The notes under the pieces: model-generated
Database searches by the model: none
Told to the model about the DNA's origin: nothing
Seen by the model: the letters and a program-made list of their open reading frames with translations, nothing else
Assembly: GCA_003506065.1 (NCBI GenBank)
Contig: DNXA01000075.1
Span: 3,084-9,378 of the forward strand
Length of the DNA: 6,295 nt
Reading direction: 5' to 3'
DNA from: Actinomycetota bacterium
GTDB lineage: Bacteria; Actinomycetota; Actinomycetes; S36-B12
In this document: positions 1-6,225 of the stretch, in pieces
Layout of the letters: every line of letters starts with the position of its first letter
Position numbering within the stretch: the stretch's first letter is position 1
Made by a program: the position numbers and the translations under genes

Positions 1-856
1 CAAGTTCGCCACCATCGCCGATCAGATGCTTGCCAGCGGCGTGACCTCGCTGATGATTGTCAACCTCGACAGTCCATCTGGCGCAGCAGTCATCAAGAAG
101 GCCGCAGCCCAGGGCGTACCCGTCATTGACTATGACCGTCTCACTCTGGGTGGTGGAGCGGACTACTACGTATCCTTCGACAACGTGGCGGTCGGCACCA
201 AGATCGGTGAGGGTCTGGTGACGTGCATGCAGGCCGATGGCAACAATGACGGACCTGTTGCGCTGCTCAATGGTTCCCCGACGGACAACAACGCAACCCT
301 GTTCAAGCAGGGATACGAGACGGTTCTGACGGATGCTGGTTACACCATTGCGGCAGATCAGTCTGTTCCCGATTGGGACAACACCAAGGCGGGCACCATC
401 TTCGAGCAGATGTACACCAAGGCTCAGGGGAATTTCATCGGTGTTGCAGCTGCGAACGATGGACTCGGTGGAGCCGTGGCTTCAGTGCTCCAGCGCAACG
501 GTCAGGCCGGAAAGATCCCGGTCACTGGTCAGGATGCAACCGATGCTGGGCTTCAGCGAGTGCTGCTTGGCACTCAGTGCATGACGGTCTACAAGGCCAT
601 CAAGGCTGAGGCCGCTGCCGCTGCCGAATTGGCGATTGCTCTGAGCAACGGTGACACCGCTGCTGCGGATGCTCTTGCCACCGGTTCAACCGATGACAGC
701 ACTTCAGGAAGTGCAGTGCCATCAGTGCTGCTCGTGCCTCAGGCAATCTTCCCTGAGAACGTCCAGGATGTTGTTGCGGATGGATTCACCACCGCCGACA
801 AGATCTGCACAACTGCAAAGCTCAAGGAAGCCTGCACCAAGTACGGCGTTAGTTAA
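1..856 (+). CDS. Sugar ABC transporter substrate-binding protein, XylF-like (5' partial)
   Basis: Extracytoplasmic binding protein that delivers a monosaccharide to the permease encoded downstream. The reading frame is open from base 2 and gives 284 visible residues ending at TAA (854-856). The signal peptide and roughly the first 100 residues lie outside the window. Family landmarks of the type 1 periplasmic binding fold (Peripla_BP_4, xylose/ribose group) appear in order: VIDYDRL (41-47), YVSFDN (56-61), a hinge-proximal AANDG (150-154), GQDAT (176-180) and GTQCMTVYK (190-198). The last two closely resemble the E. coli XylF segments GQDAD and GTQTMTVYK, which contribute to the sugar pocket. 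Four cysteines (75, 193, 269, 278) could form disulfides outside the cell. The C-terminal third is rich in Ala, Thr and Ser. The sugar cannot be fixed from sequence: xylose is the closest match, but ribose, fructose or another aldose is possible. Confidence 0.93.
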   Translation, partial: KFATIADQMLASGVTSLMIVNLDSPSGAAVIKKAAAQGVPVIDYDRLTLGGGADYYVSFDNVAVGTKIGEGLVTCMQADGNNDGPVALLNGSPTDNNATLFKQGYETVLTDAGYTIAADQSVPDWDNTKAGTIFEQMYTKAQGNFIGVAAANDGLGGAVASVLQRNGQAGKIPVTGQDATDAGLQRVLLGTQCMTVYKAIKAEAAAAAELAIALSNGDTAAADALATGSTDDSTSGSAVPSVLLVPQAIFPENVQDVVADGFTTADKICTTAKLKEACTKYGVS

Positions 857-865
857 GAATCGCTG

Positions 866-873
866 AAGGAGGA
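866..873 (+). promoter_or_regulatory. Orphan Shine-Dalgarno sequence AAGGAGGA
   Basis: This is a perfect match to the anti-Shine-Dalgarno complement, 9 bases after the stop of the binding-protein gene. No usable start codon lies at normal spacing. The only one nearby is GTG at 875, just 2 bases past the GGAGG core and already inside the first hairpin. The true ATPase start lies 88 bases further on and has its own weaker purine-rich site. It may be a displaced ribosome site or a ribosome-holding element at the foot of the hairpin. That role is inference. Confidence 0.5.
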
Positions 874-874
874 C

Positions 875-903
875 GTGGGGGCAGGTCCGATACCTGCCCC
901 CAC
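875..903 (+). promoter_or_regulatory. Perfect 12-bp hairpin between binding-protein and ATPase genes
   Basis: The left arm GTGGGGGCAGGT (875-886) and right arm ACCTGCCCCCAC (892-903) are exact reverse complements around the 5-base loop CCGAT. The stem is mostly G-C and begins 18 bases after the stop of the binding-protein gene. No run of T follows, so it does not look like a classical intrinsic terminator. In ABC sugar operons, stable structures at this position commonly protect the upstream mRNA or partly block read-through, so that binding protein is made in excess over the membrane components. That role is inferred from position. Confidence 0.8.
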
Positions 904-912
904 CACTTCCAT

Positions 913-935
913 CGGCCACCTGCGGCAGGTGGCCG
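913..935 (+). promoter_or_regulatory. Second inverted repeat, 11-bp arms, before the ATPase gene
   Basis: The arms CGGCCACCTGC (913-923) and GCAGGTGGCCG (925-935) are perfect reverse complements around a single central G (924). As RNA it would fold as a 10-bp stem with the 3-base loop CGG. It lies 9 bases after the first hairpin and 25 bases before the ATPase start. It shares the ACCTGC/GCAGGT core with the first hairpin, so the two could exchange partners. As DNA it is also a near-continuous palindrome that could bind a dimeric regulator. No T-run follows. Confidence 0.75.
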
Positions 936-960
936 GCTTGGGAAGAAGGGAAGCAATCCG

Positions 961-1746
961 ATGTCCTCAACTGTTCCGACACTTGAGCTTCGTGCTGTCA
1001 ATAAGAACTTCGGACCTGTGCAGGTGCTCAACAACGTTGACTTCGTGGTCTACCCGGGCCAGGTGACTGCGCTCGTTGGCGACAATGGAGCGGGAAAGAG
1101 CACTCTGGTCAAGGGGGTAGCCGGGATCTATCCCTTTGATTCCGGCGAGTATCTCTTCGAGGGCAAGCCGGTGCATGTCGCCGAGCCGCGTCAGGCCAAC
1201 GCACTGGGCATCGAAGTGGTCTACCAGGATCTGGCACTTTGCGACAACCTCGATGTGGTGCACAACCTCTTCTTGGGCCGTGAGCAATCGCGAGGCGTTG
1301 TGCTTGACGAGATCACCATGGAACGACGCGCCACCGAAACCTTGCGGGGACTCTCGGTGCGCACGCTCAAGTCAGTGCGACAGCAGGTCTCAAGCCTGTC
1401 CGGTGGTCAACGTCAAACCGTTGCCATTGCTCGAGCGGTGCTGTGGAACTCGAAGTTGGTGATTCTGGATGAGCCCACTGCGGCGCTCGGTGTTGCCCAG
1501 ACCGAGCAGGTGCTGAATCTTGTGCGTCGCCTGGCCGACAGCGGTCTGGCTGTCATCATCATCTCGCACAACATGAATGACGTCATGCGAGTCTCTGACA
1601 GCGTGGCCTGCCTCTACTTGGGCAATATGGCAGCGCAGGTGCCTGCCAGCCAGCTCACGCACGGCCAGATCGTCGAACTGATCACCACTGGTCGAAGCGG
1701 TGATATCGGCTTGCATCCCGAGGCCGTGAATGGAGTCTCGGCATGA
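961..1746 (+). CDS. Sugar ABC transporter ATP-binding protein, single-domain CUT2 type (FrcA-like)
   Basis: Cytoplasmic ATPase that powers sugar import through the permease encoded next. All ABC motifs are present in its 261 residues: Walker A GDNGAGKST (40-48), Q-loop glutamine in VVYQD (Gln89), signature LSGGQ (146-150), Walker B LVILDEP (166-172) and H-loop His203. The D-loop reads AALG (174-177), with Gly where most ABC proteins have Asp, as is usual in CUT2 sugar ATPases. XylG, RbsA and MglA are about 500 residues with two fused ATPase domains. This protein has one domain, like FrcA of rhizobial fructose transporters, so it should work as a homodimer. The ATG at 961 is preceded by a purine-rich stretch (941-953) acting as a modest ribosome site. 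The gene ends in a 4-base ATGA overlap with the permease gene, which suggests translational coupling. Confidence 0.95.
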   Translation: MSSTVPTLELRAVNKNFGPVQVLNNVDFVVYPGQVTALVGDNGAGKSTLVKGVAGIYPFDSGEYLFEGKPVHVAEPRQANALGIEVVYQDLALCDNLDVVHNLFLGREQSRGVVLDEITMERRATETLRGLSVRTLKSVRQQVSSLSGGQRQTVAIARAVLWNSKLVILDEPTAALGVAQTEQVLNLVRRLADSGLAVIIISHNMNDVMRVSDSVACLYLGNMAAQVPASQLTHGQIVELITTGRSGDIGLHPEAVNGVSA

Positions 1747-3035
1747 GTACCCAGACAACTGACACCGACATCCCCGAAGCTCGTCCGGAGACCAGCATCG
1801 GTCAGGCACTTGGTGACTACTGGGCGCGAGTCAAGGGCGGGGATACCGGCTCGATGCCGGCAGTGCTCGGGCTCATCGCGCTTGTCGCATTGTTCAGCGT
1901 TCTTCAGGGTGGCATCTTCTTCACCGCGTTGAATTTCGCCAACCTCCTGAACCAGGGCACCGCGATCATCATTTTGGCCATGGGCCTGGTATTCGTCCTC
2001 CTCCTTGGCGAGATTGACCTGTCCGCCGGTTTTGCTGCCGGCACGTGTGCAGCCGTCCTCGGCGTCACGCTGACCAACCACAACTGGCCCTGGCCGCTGG
2101 CCTTGGCAGCCGCACTGCTGACTGGGCTGTTCATCGGCCTGGTCCTTGGCCTGCTGGTCGCCCGGCTCGGCATTCCCTCATTCGTCGTGACCTTGGCGGC
2201 CTTCCTCGGACTCCAGGGTGTGATGCTGCTGATCATCGGTGAAGGCGGCACCATCCCCATCCAGAATGAATTCCTGCTCGCGATCATGAACAACAACATG
2301 CCTGTGTGGGTTGGCTGGCTGCTCTGGTTGGTCGTGGTGCTCGGGTACGCCGGTGTGAGCCTGCGAGCGATCCAGAATCGTCGCAAGCACGCATTGGTGT
2401 CTCCGGCAACCTCTGTCTGGGTCGCCAAGGTGGTGACTCTTGCGGTGCTGCTCGGTGCAGCTGTGTACATCCTGAACATGGAGCGGCAGATTGTCCGACC
2501 CGGCCGACAGACGTGTGCCAGCCCGGATGACACCGGCTGCATTCCAATCATTCAGGGAGTGCCTTGGGCAGTGCTCGTGGTCCTGGCTCTGCTTGTCATC
2601 TTGACCTTTGTCCTGGGACGCACTGCCTATGGTCGCCATATCTATGCAGTCGGCGGCAACACTGAAGCTGCTCGACGCGCAGGCATTGCCGTCTCGAGCA
2701 TCAAGATCAGCTGTTTCATGGTCTGTTCCTTCATGGCGGCGATTGCCGGTGTGCTCTTGGCTTCGCGCGACAACTCGGTGTCGCCAACCACCGGTGGTGC
2801 GCAGACCCTGCTTTTTGCAGTAGGTGCCGCTGTCATTGGCGGGACCTCGTTGTTCGGTGGACGCGGCCGCGTAATTGATGCAGTGATCGGCGGACTTGTG
2901 GTCGCGGTGATTGCCAACGGACTCCCGTTGGTCACCCAGCAATCAGGTATCCAGTATGTCGTCACAGGCGGCGTGCTTCTGGTTGCTGCGAGCGTTGACG
3001 CCATCACTCGCAAGCGTTCGTCTGCTGGCGGGTAA
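1743..3035 (+). CDS. Sugar ABC transporter permease, XylH-like (BPD_transp_2 family)
   Basis: Integral membrane channel subunit of the CUT2 importer, 430 residues. After a hydrophilic N-terminus of about 37 residues, hydrophobic segments lie near 38-56, 72-112 (probably two), 117-141, 146-166, 187-206, 226-244, 272-292, 323-341, 354-372, 378-396 and 402-420. Family hallmarks are GEIDLSAG (89-96) after an early membrane segment, the cytoplasmic loop YAVGGNTEAARRAGI (301-315) that contacts the ATPase, and AAVIGGTSLFGGRG (362-375) near the C-terminus. It is longer than RbsC-type permeases (about 320 residues). The extra length falls in the 207-271 region, as in XylH, and includes a polar loop with Cys258 and Cys266. 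The ATG start overlaps the ATPase stop by four bases. The substrate is not determined by this sequence. Confidence 0.95.
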   Translation: MSTQTTDTDIPEARPETSIGQALGDYWARVKGGDTGSMPAVLGLIALVALFSVLQGGIFFTALNFANLLNQGTAIIILAMGLVFVLLLGEIDLSAGFAAGTCAAVLGVTLTNHNWPWPLALAAALLTGLFIGLVLGLLVARLGIPSFVVTLAAFLGLQGVMLLIIGEGGTIPIQNEFLLAIMNNNMPVWVGWLLWLVVVLGYAGVSLRAIQNRRKHALVSPATSVWVAKVVTLAVLLGAAVYILNMERQIVRPGRQTCASPDDTGCIPIIQGVPWAVLVVLALLVILTFVLGRTAYGRHIYAVGGNTEAARRAGIAVSSIKISCFMVCSFMAAIAGVLLASRDNSVSPTTGGAQTLLFAVGAAVIGGTSLFGGRGRVIDAVIGGLVVAVIANGLPLVTQQSGIQYVVTGGVLLVAASVDAITRKRSSAGG

Positions 3036-3047
3036 CTTACGACCGCG

Positions 3048-4265
3048 ATGAGAACATCCCTAGCTGCCTCGCAGGATGAAGTGCGCCGAAACAATCTGGC
3101 CACAATTCTTCGGCGATTGCATCTTGAGGGTCAGACAACGCGGTCTGAGCTTGTTGCCCACACCGGCTTGAATCGCAGCACTGTTGGAGCCTTGGTCAGT
3201 GAACTCAAGGACGAGGGACTTGTTGTTGAAGAACCAGGTTCGTCCGGGTCGGTCGGGAGACCATCACTGGCGGTAGCTCCTCGAGCTGAGTCGGCTGTCG
3301 TGCTGGCCTTCGACTTTCGCGTCGAGCGCGTTGTCGGCGCAGTCGTTGGCTTGGGCGGGGTGATCATCGATCGTGTTGAGCACACGCACATGCGTGCCGA
3401 AGTCAGTCCAGCGGTAGCCATTCGACAGTTGCTGTCGATATCTCATGAATTGCTCGATTCTGTTCCGCAGGATGCGCTTTGGGTGGGCACTGGTGTTGGG
3501 GTTCCCGGCATCGTTGATCCACGTGACGGGCTGGTGAAGCAGGCACCGAACCTTGACTGGGTCGATGTCCCCTTGGGCAAGCTGCTCTCTCAGGCCTTGC
3601 GTGATGAATTCGGAGAGGTGCCGTTCACCGTCATCGGCAATGACGCTGATCTGGGAGCACTCGCTGAGCACGTGCGTGGTGCCGCTGCTGGGTTGAGGAA
3701 CGTGATCTACCTGTCTGGCGAGGTTGGCATCGGTGGTGGAGTTGTGCTGAACGACCAACTGATGTCCGGTGCTGGCGGATTTGGCGGCGAGGTGGGCCAT
3801 ATGGTCGTGGACCCCGACGGCGCTCCCTGCCGATGCGGATCGCGAGGCTGTTGGGAGACCGTGATCGGCCTGGACGCGATCGTCAGTTGTCTGAAGAACG
3901 GAAACGCCGACACCACAGTTGCCGACGTTGTCGCATCCGCGCAGGCCGGAGATCGCGATACGGCACGTCGACTCGATGCGGTCGGCTCCTGGCTGGGCAT
4001 TGGTATCAGCAATCTCATCAACATCTTCAATCCGGATGTCATCGTTCTGGGTGGTCACCTGAGTGAGGTACTGCCGGAGGTGCGCAAGAGCATCGACGAC
4101 AAGGTGAGCCATGCCATTCGCGCCTCGCGCGAGCAGGTGCACATCGTGGCTCCGGTGCTTGGCGTTGAGAGCACCTTGGTTGGCGCTGCCGAATCGGCCT
4201 TCGTGCCGCTGCTCGCTGGTCCGATTGAGGCATTGCGCGAGTCCAGCAGCTTTCTGTCCTCCTGA
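3048..4265 (+). CDS. ROK family transcriptional regulator (NagC/XylR-like)
   Basis: Probable sugar-responsive repressor of this operon, 405 residues. An N-terminal winged helix-turn-helix (about 13-62; TTRSELVAHTGLNRST at 30-45) is followed by GRPS (70-73) and a ROK sugar-binding domain. The zinc motif is complete: His251 and the cysteines of CRCGSRGC (261, 263, 268), then Glu270. GNDAD (197-201) keeps the Asp (199) that is the catalytic base in ROK sugar kinases. However, the phosphate-binding DxGGTK motif is replaced by DFRVER (89-94), so kinase activity is unlikely and sugar sensing is the better reading. ATG 3048 is the only plausible start, because an in-frame stop (the permease TAA, 3033-3035) lies four codons upstream. 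No Shine-Dalgarno is visible, so translation probably depends on re-initiation after the permease. The sequence shows no operator. Confidence 0.93.
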   Translation: MRTSLAASQDEVRRNNLATILRRLHLEGQTTRSELVAHTGLNRSTVGALVSELKDEGLVVEEPGSSGSVGRPSLAVAPRAESAVVLAFDFRVERVVGAVVGLGGVIIDRVEHTHMRAEVSPAVAIRQLLSISHELLDSVPQDALWVGTGVGVPGIVDPRDGLVKQAPNLDWVDVPLGKLLSQALRDEFGEVPFTVIGNDADLGALAEHVRGAAAGLRNVIYLSGEVGIGGGVVLNDQLMSGAGGFGGEVGHMVVDPDGAPCRCGSRGCWETVIGLDAIVSCLKNGNADTTVADVVASAQAGDRDTARRLDAVGSWLGIGISNLINIFNPDVIVLGGHLSEVLPEVRKSIDDKVSHAIRASREQVHIVAPVLGVESTLVGAAESAFVPLLAGPIEALRESSSFLSS

Positions 4266-5092
4266 TGGCGCCGTCCTCGATCACCTTGCGGTGCGGAGAC
4301 CTCGCACTTGGCGTTGATGTTGCTGGCGGAGGGCGGGCGAATTCCCTCCTCTTCGATGGCGTGGAATTGCTCGGTGGCAACTCGGCTCATCCGATTGAGT
4401 ACGGCATGTATGCGATGGGTCCGTGGGCCGGGCGACTCCACGGCAATGAACTGCGCATTGATGACCTTCGTTGGCCGATGCCCGCCAACTACAAGGGTTG
4501 GGCACTGCATGGCACGGTGCTGGATCGAGCTTGGGTTGTCGTCGGATTGGCCCAGGAATCCGATCACTCATGGTTGGCGATCAGCACGGAACTCGGAGAG
4601 CATTGGCCTTGGCGCGCAAGCATGGAGCTCACCTGGTCCCTGCATCGATCAGTTCTGCGCACCAGCGTGAGCGTGCGCGCACATGATTCCGAATTCCCAG
4701 CGGTCATCGGGATGCATCCATGGCTGCGCAAGCGCACTGGGTTCGGGGAGGCCCGCTGGGAGATGCCGGGAGCCGCGTTGGCGGTGAAGAACCCAGACTT
4801 CTCACTGAGTGGTGAGCTGCGCGTTCCACCGCTGCAGCACGGGTCCTTCGATGATGCATTTCGCGCGCCTGATCGGCGCGCACGCATCAACTGGGGAACC
4901 GCCTTGTCGTTGGAGATTCATCAGTCGCACCCATGGTTCGTGCTGTACGACTCGGATCCGGACTACCTCTGTGTCGAACCGCAGACCGGCCCGCCCGATG
5001 GCATCAATGAAGGCCACTTTGGGCCGGTCACCCTGGTGACCTCTGGCAGGCCACTGACTCAGCAGACGGCGTGGTCCTTCACTAGTGGGTAG
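4265..5092 (+). CDS. Aldose 1-epimerase (mutarotase) family protein
   Basis: Cytoplasmic galactose-mutarotase-like protein of 275 residues, expected to interconvert alpha and beta anomers of the imported sugar. Landmarks of the fold appear in order: GPWAGRLHGNEL (52-63), corresponding to the substrate-binding NR-x-A-G-R region; LHGTVLDRAW (81-90) with candidate catalytic His82; VIGMHPWLR (147-155) with His151, matching the second conserved His; FDDAF (195-199); and CVEPQTGPPDGIN (236-248), with Glu238 in the position of the catalytic base. It is shorter than GalM (about 340 residues) and nearer the short bacterial epimerase-like proteins, some of which act on sugar phosphates. Its ATG overlaps the ROK stop (TGATG), so the two are translationally coupled. 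It is the last operon gene seen, and its 3' end overlaps the opposite-strand oxidoreductase gene by 11 bases. Confidence 0.88.
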   Translation: MAPSSITLRCGDLALGVDVAGGGRANSLLFDGVELLGGNSAHPIEYGMYAMGPWAGRLHGNELRIDDLRWPMPANYKGWALHGTVLDRAWVVVGLAQESDHSWLAISTELGEHWPWRASMELTWSLHRSVLRTSVSVRAHDSEFPAVIGMHPWLRKRTGFGEARWEMPGAALAVKNPDFSLSGELRVPPLQHGSFDDAFRAPDRRARINWGTALSLEIHQSHPWFVLYDSDPDYLCVEPQTGPPDGINEGHFGPVTLVTSGRPLTQQTAWSFTSG

Positions 5093-6161
5093 CGGGCGGA
5101 TCAAGGAGAACCCGCGCTGACGTGCGCACTGACTCGCGCGCCGCATCAAGGACTCGGAGGTTCGCGATCACGTCCGCCAGGGGAACCGGCCACGGCGCCG
5201 CGGTGGCAATCGCCGCCTGGACCTGCTCGTAGAAGCGCGTCCACCTGCCTGCGATGACGGGTACGCCCGAGTTCGCTGAGCCGCCGTCGGGCAGACCCAG
5301 GCTCAACTCGCCTTCAAAGGCTTCAGCTCCCCAGTCGGGAGAGCCTGGCAATTGGCCTTCGCGAAGTCGGCTCTCCTGAGTGTCGCAATCGTGGATCCGG
5401 AACCCGCCCGCCGTGCCCAGCAGGCTGAATCGAGGCCCGCTGAAGGCCGAGATCTGACTGCCGAAGAGCAGGCTCAGTGCGCCACTGTCGTGAGTGAGCA
5501 GCAGTTGCATGTCATCGTCAGCGCCGTCTGGCCGTCGAAGGGAGCGCGCGTAGGCGTCAACGCAGACCACGGGACCAAGCAGTGCAAGAGCCTGGTCAAC
5601 CAGATGTGCGCCGAAGTCCAAGAGCACTCCGCCCAGATCCTGTGGCGCTGCCGACTCGCGCCAGTTGCCCTTGGGTTCCACCCGTAAGCGCTCGAATCGG
5701 GACTCAAGCCGATGGGCCGTGCCGAGTTGTCCAGAAGCCAGCACTGATTGCAGGGTGAGGAAGTCCGAATCCCAGCGGCGATTCTGAAAGGTGTGCAGCT
5801 GCACCCCGGCCGCTTGGGCCTGGGCCCCGAGCTGTTGGGCCTGAGCCGCTGAGCCGGCCAAGGGCTTGTCCACAACCACGTGCTTGCCAGCAGCAATGGC
5901 CATTCCTGCGTCAACCACATGTGCGCGATTCGCATTGGCCACAACGACGAGATCAATGTCCTCACTGTGGGCCAAGGCAGACGCCGTGTCGGCATGGATG
6001 CGGGCATCAGGAAGATCTTGGCGTGCTTGGAGGATCCGTTCTGGATTGTTGGTGACCACTGCTAGCAGCTGCAGACCTGGTGCGGCTTTGATCAGGGGCG
6101 CGTGGAAGACGCGTCCGGCCAGACCGTAGCCAAGCAGCAGGACTCCGAGCTGGTCATTCAT
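5082..6161 (-). CDS. Gfo/Idh/MocA family NAD(P)-dependent oxidoreductase
   Basis: Probable cytoplasmic dehydrogenase acting on a sugar or cyclitol hydroxyl, 359 residues from the ATG at 6161. The N-terminal Rossmann fold shows [14 protein letters not shown] (11-24), a form typical of YdgJ/IolW-like members. The family DKP (98-100) supplies the conserved lysine of the usual EKP motif, followed by [10 protein letters not shown] (125-134). [15 protein letters not shown] (182-196) gives the D-x-x-x-H-x-x-D pattern with candidate catalytic His186. A C-terminal alpha/beta domain follows. A TTG at 6182 would add 7 residues, but the ATG puts the Rossmann strand at the normal distance from the start. 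Neither start has a clear Shine-Dalgarno. It converges on the sugar operon and diverges from purA. Its substrate is not identifiable; scyllo- or myo-inositol, glucose and related compounds are all possible. Confidence 0.9.
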   Translation of the reverse strand: MNDQLGVLLLGYGLAGRVFHAPLIKAAPGLQLLAVVTNNPERILQARQDLPDARIHADTASALAHSEDIDLVVVANANRAHVVDAGMAIAAGKHVVVDKPLAGSAAQAQQLGAQAQAAGVQLHTFQNRRWDSDFLTLQSVLASGQLGTAHRLESRFERLRVEPKGNWRESAAPQDLGGVLLDFGAHLVDQALALLGPVVCVDAYARSLRRPDGADDDMQLLLTHDSGALSLLFGSQISAFSGPRFSLLGTAGGFRIHDCDTQESRLREGQLPGSPDWGAEAFEGELSLGLPDGGSANSGVPVIAGRWTRFYEQVQAAIATAAPWPVPLADVIANLRVLDAARESVRTSARVLLDPPATH

Positions 6162-6190
6162 GTGTCTAGTGAAGCAACTCAATCCAAATA

Positions 6191-6211
6191 GGGGAATCCC
6201 CCTGACTCAGG
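6191..6211. promoter_or_regulatory. Two abutting 11-bp palindromes in the divergent intergenic region
   Basis: GGGGAATCCCC (6191-6201) and CCTGACTCAGG (6201-6211) are each perfect 5+1+5 palindromes and share the base at 6201. They sit in the 64-base gap between the oxidoreductase and purA starts, directly upstream of the -10-like TAGCCT. The position suits a regulator site controlling one or both genes, but palindromes this short also occur by chance. Confidence 0.35.
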
Positions 6212-6217
6212 TAGCCT
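6212..6217 (+). promoter_or_regulatory. Candidate -10 element for purA (leaderless transcript)
   Basis: TAGCCT fits the actinobacterial TAnnnT -10 pattern and ends 8 bases before the GTG start of purA. Transcription would therefore begin at or next to the start codon. No Shine-Dalgarno precedes the GTG, which agrees with a leaderless mRNA. No good -35 is visible. Confidence 0.35.
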
Positions 6218-6225
6218 TTCCGCCC

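Noticed and set aside
875..935. Intrinsic terminator ending the operon after the binding-protein gene.
   Set aside because: Neither stem is followed by a T-run, and the downstream genes clearly belong to the same transporter.
875..1066. A 63-codon open frame from GTG 875 preceded by a strong Shine-Dalgarno.
   Set aside because: Spacing of 2 bases is too short, the start is buried in a 12-bp stem, and the second half is only an out-of-frame reading of the ATPase gene. The Shine-Dalgarno itself is kept as a finding.
1904..2942. Long minus-strand open frames across the permease gene (1904-2551 and 2178-2942).
   Set aside because: They lie antisense to a clear permease. Their translations are low in hydrophobic segments or resemble no family, and they follow from the codon bias of high-GC DNA.
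3264..4142. A 292-codon minus-strand open frame antisense to the ROK gene.
   Set aside because: It has no recognisable motifs. The plus strand carries full ROK domain and zinc motifs over the same bases.
5078..5087. TTCACTAG recurs at the 3' end of the oxidoreductase gene (plus strand, 5078-5085) and in its 5' region (minus strand, 6173-6166).
   Set aside because: An 8-base match is within chance expectation for this length, and no target duplication or mobile element is present.
5092..5115. GCGGG/CCCGC inverted repeat just after the epimerase stop as a terminator.
   Set aside because: The stem is only 5 bp with a loop of about 14 bases and no T-run, and it lies in the oxidoreductase coding sequence.
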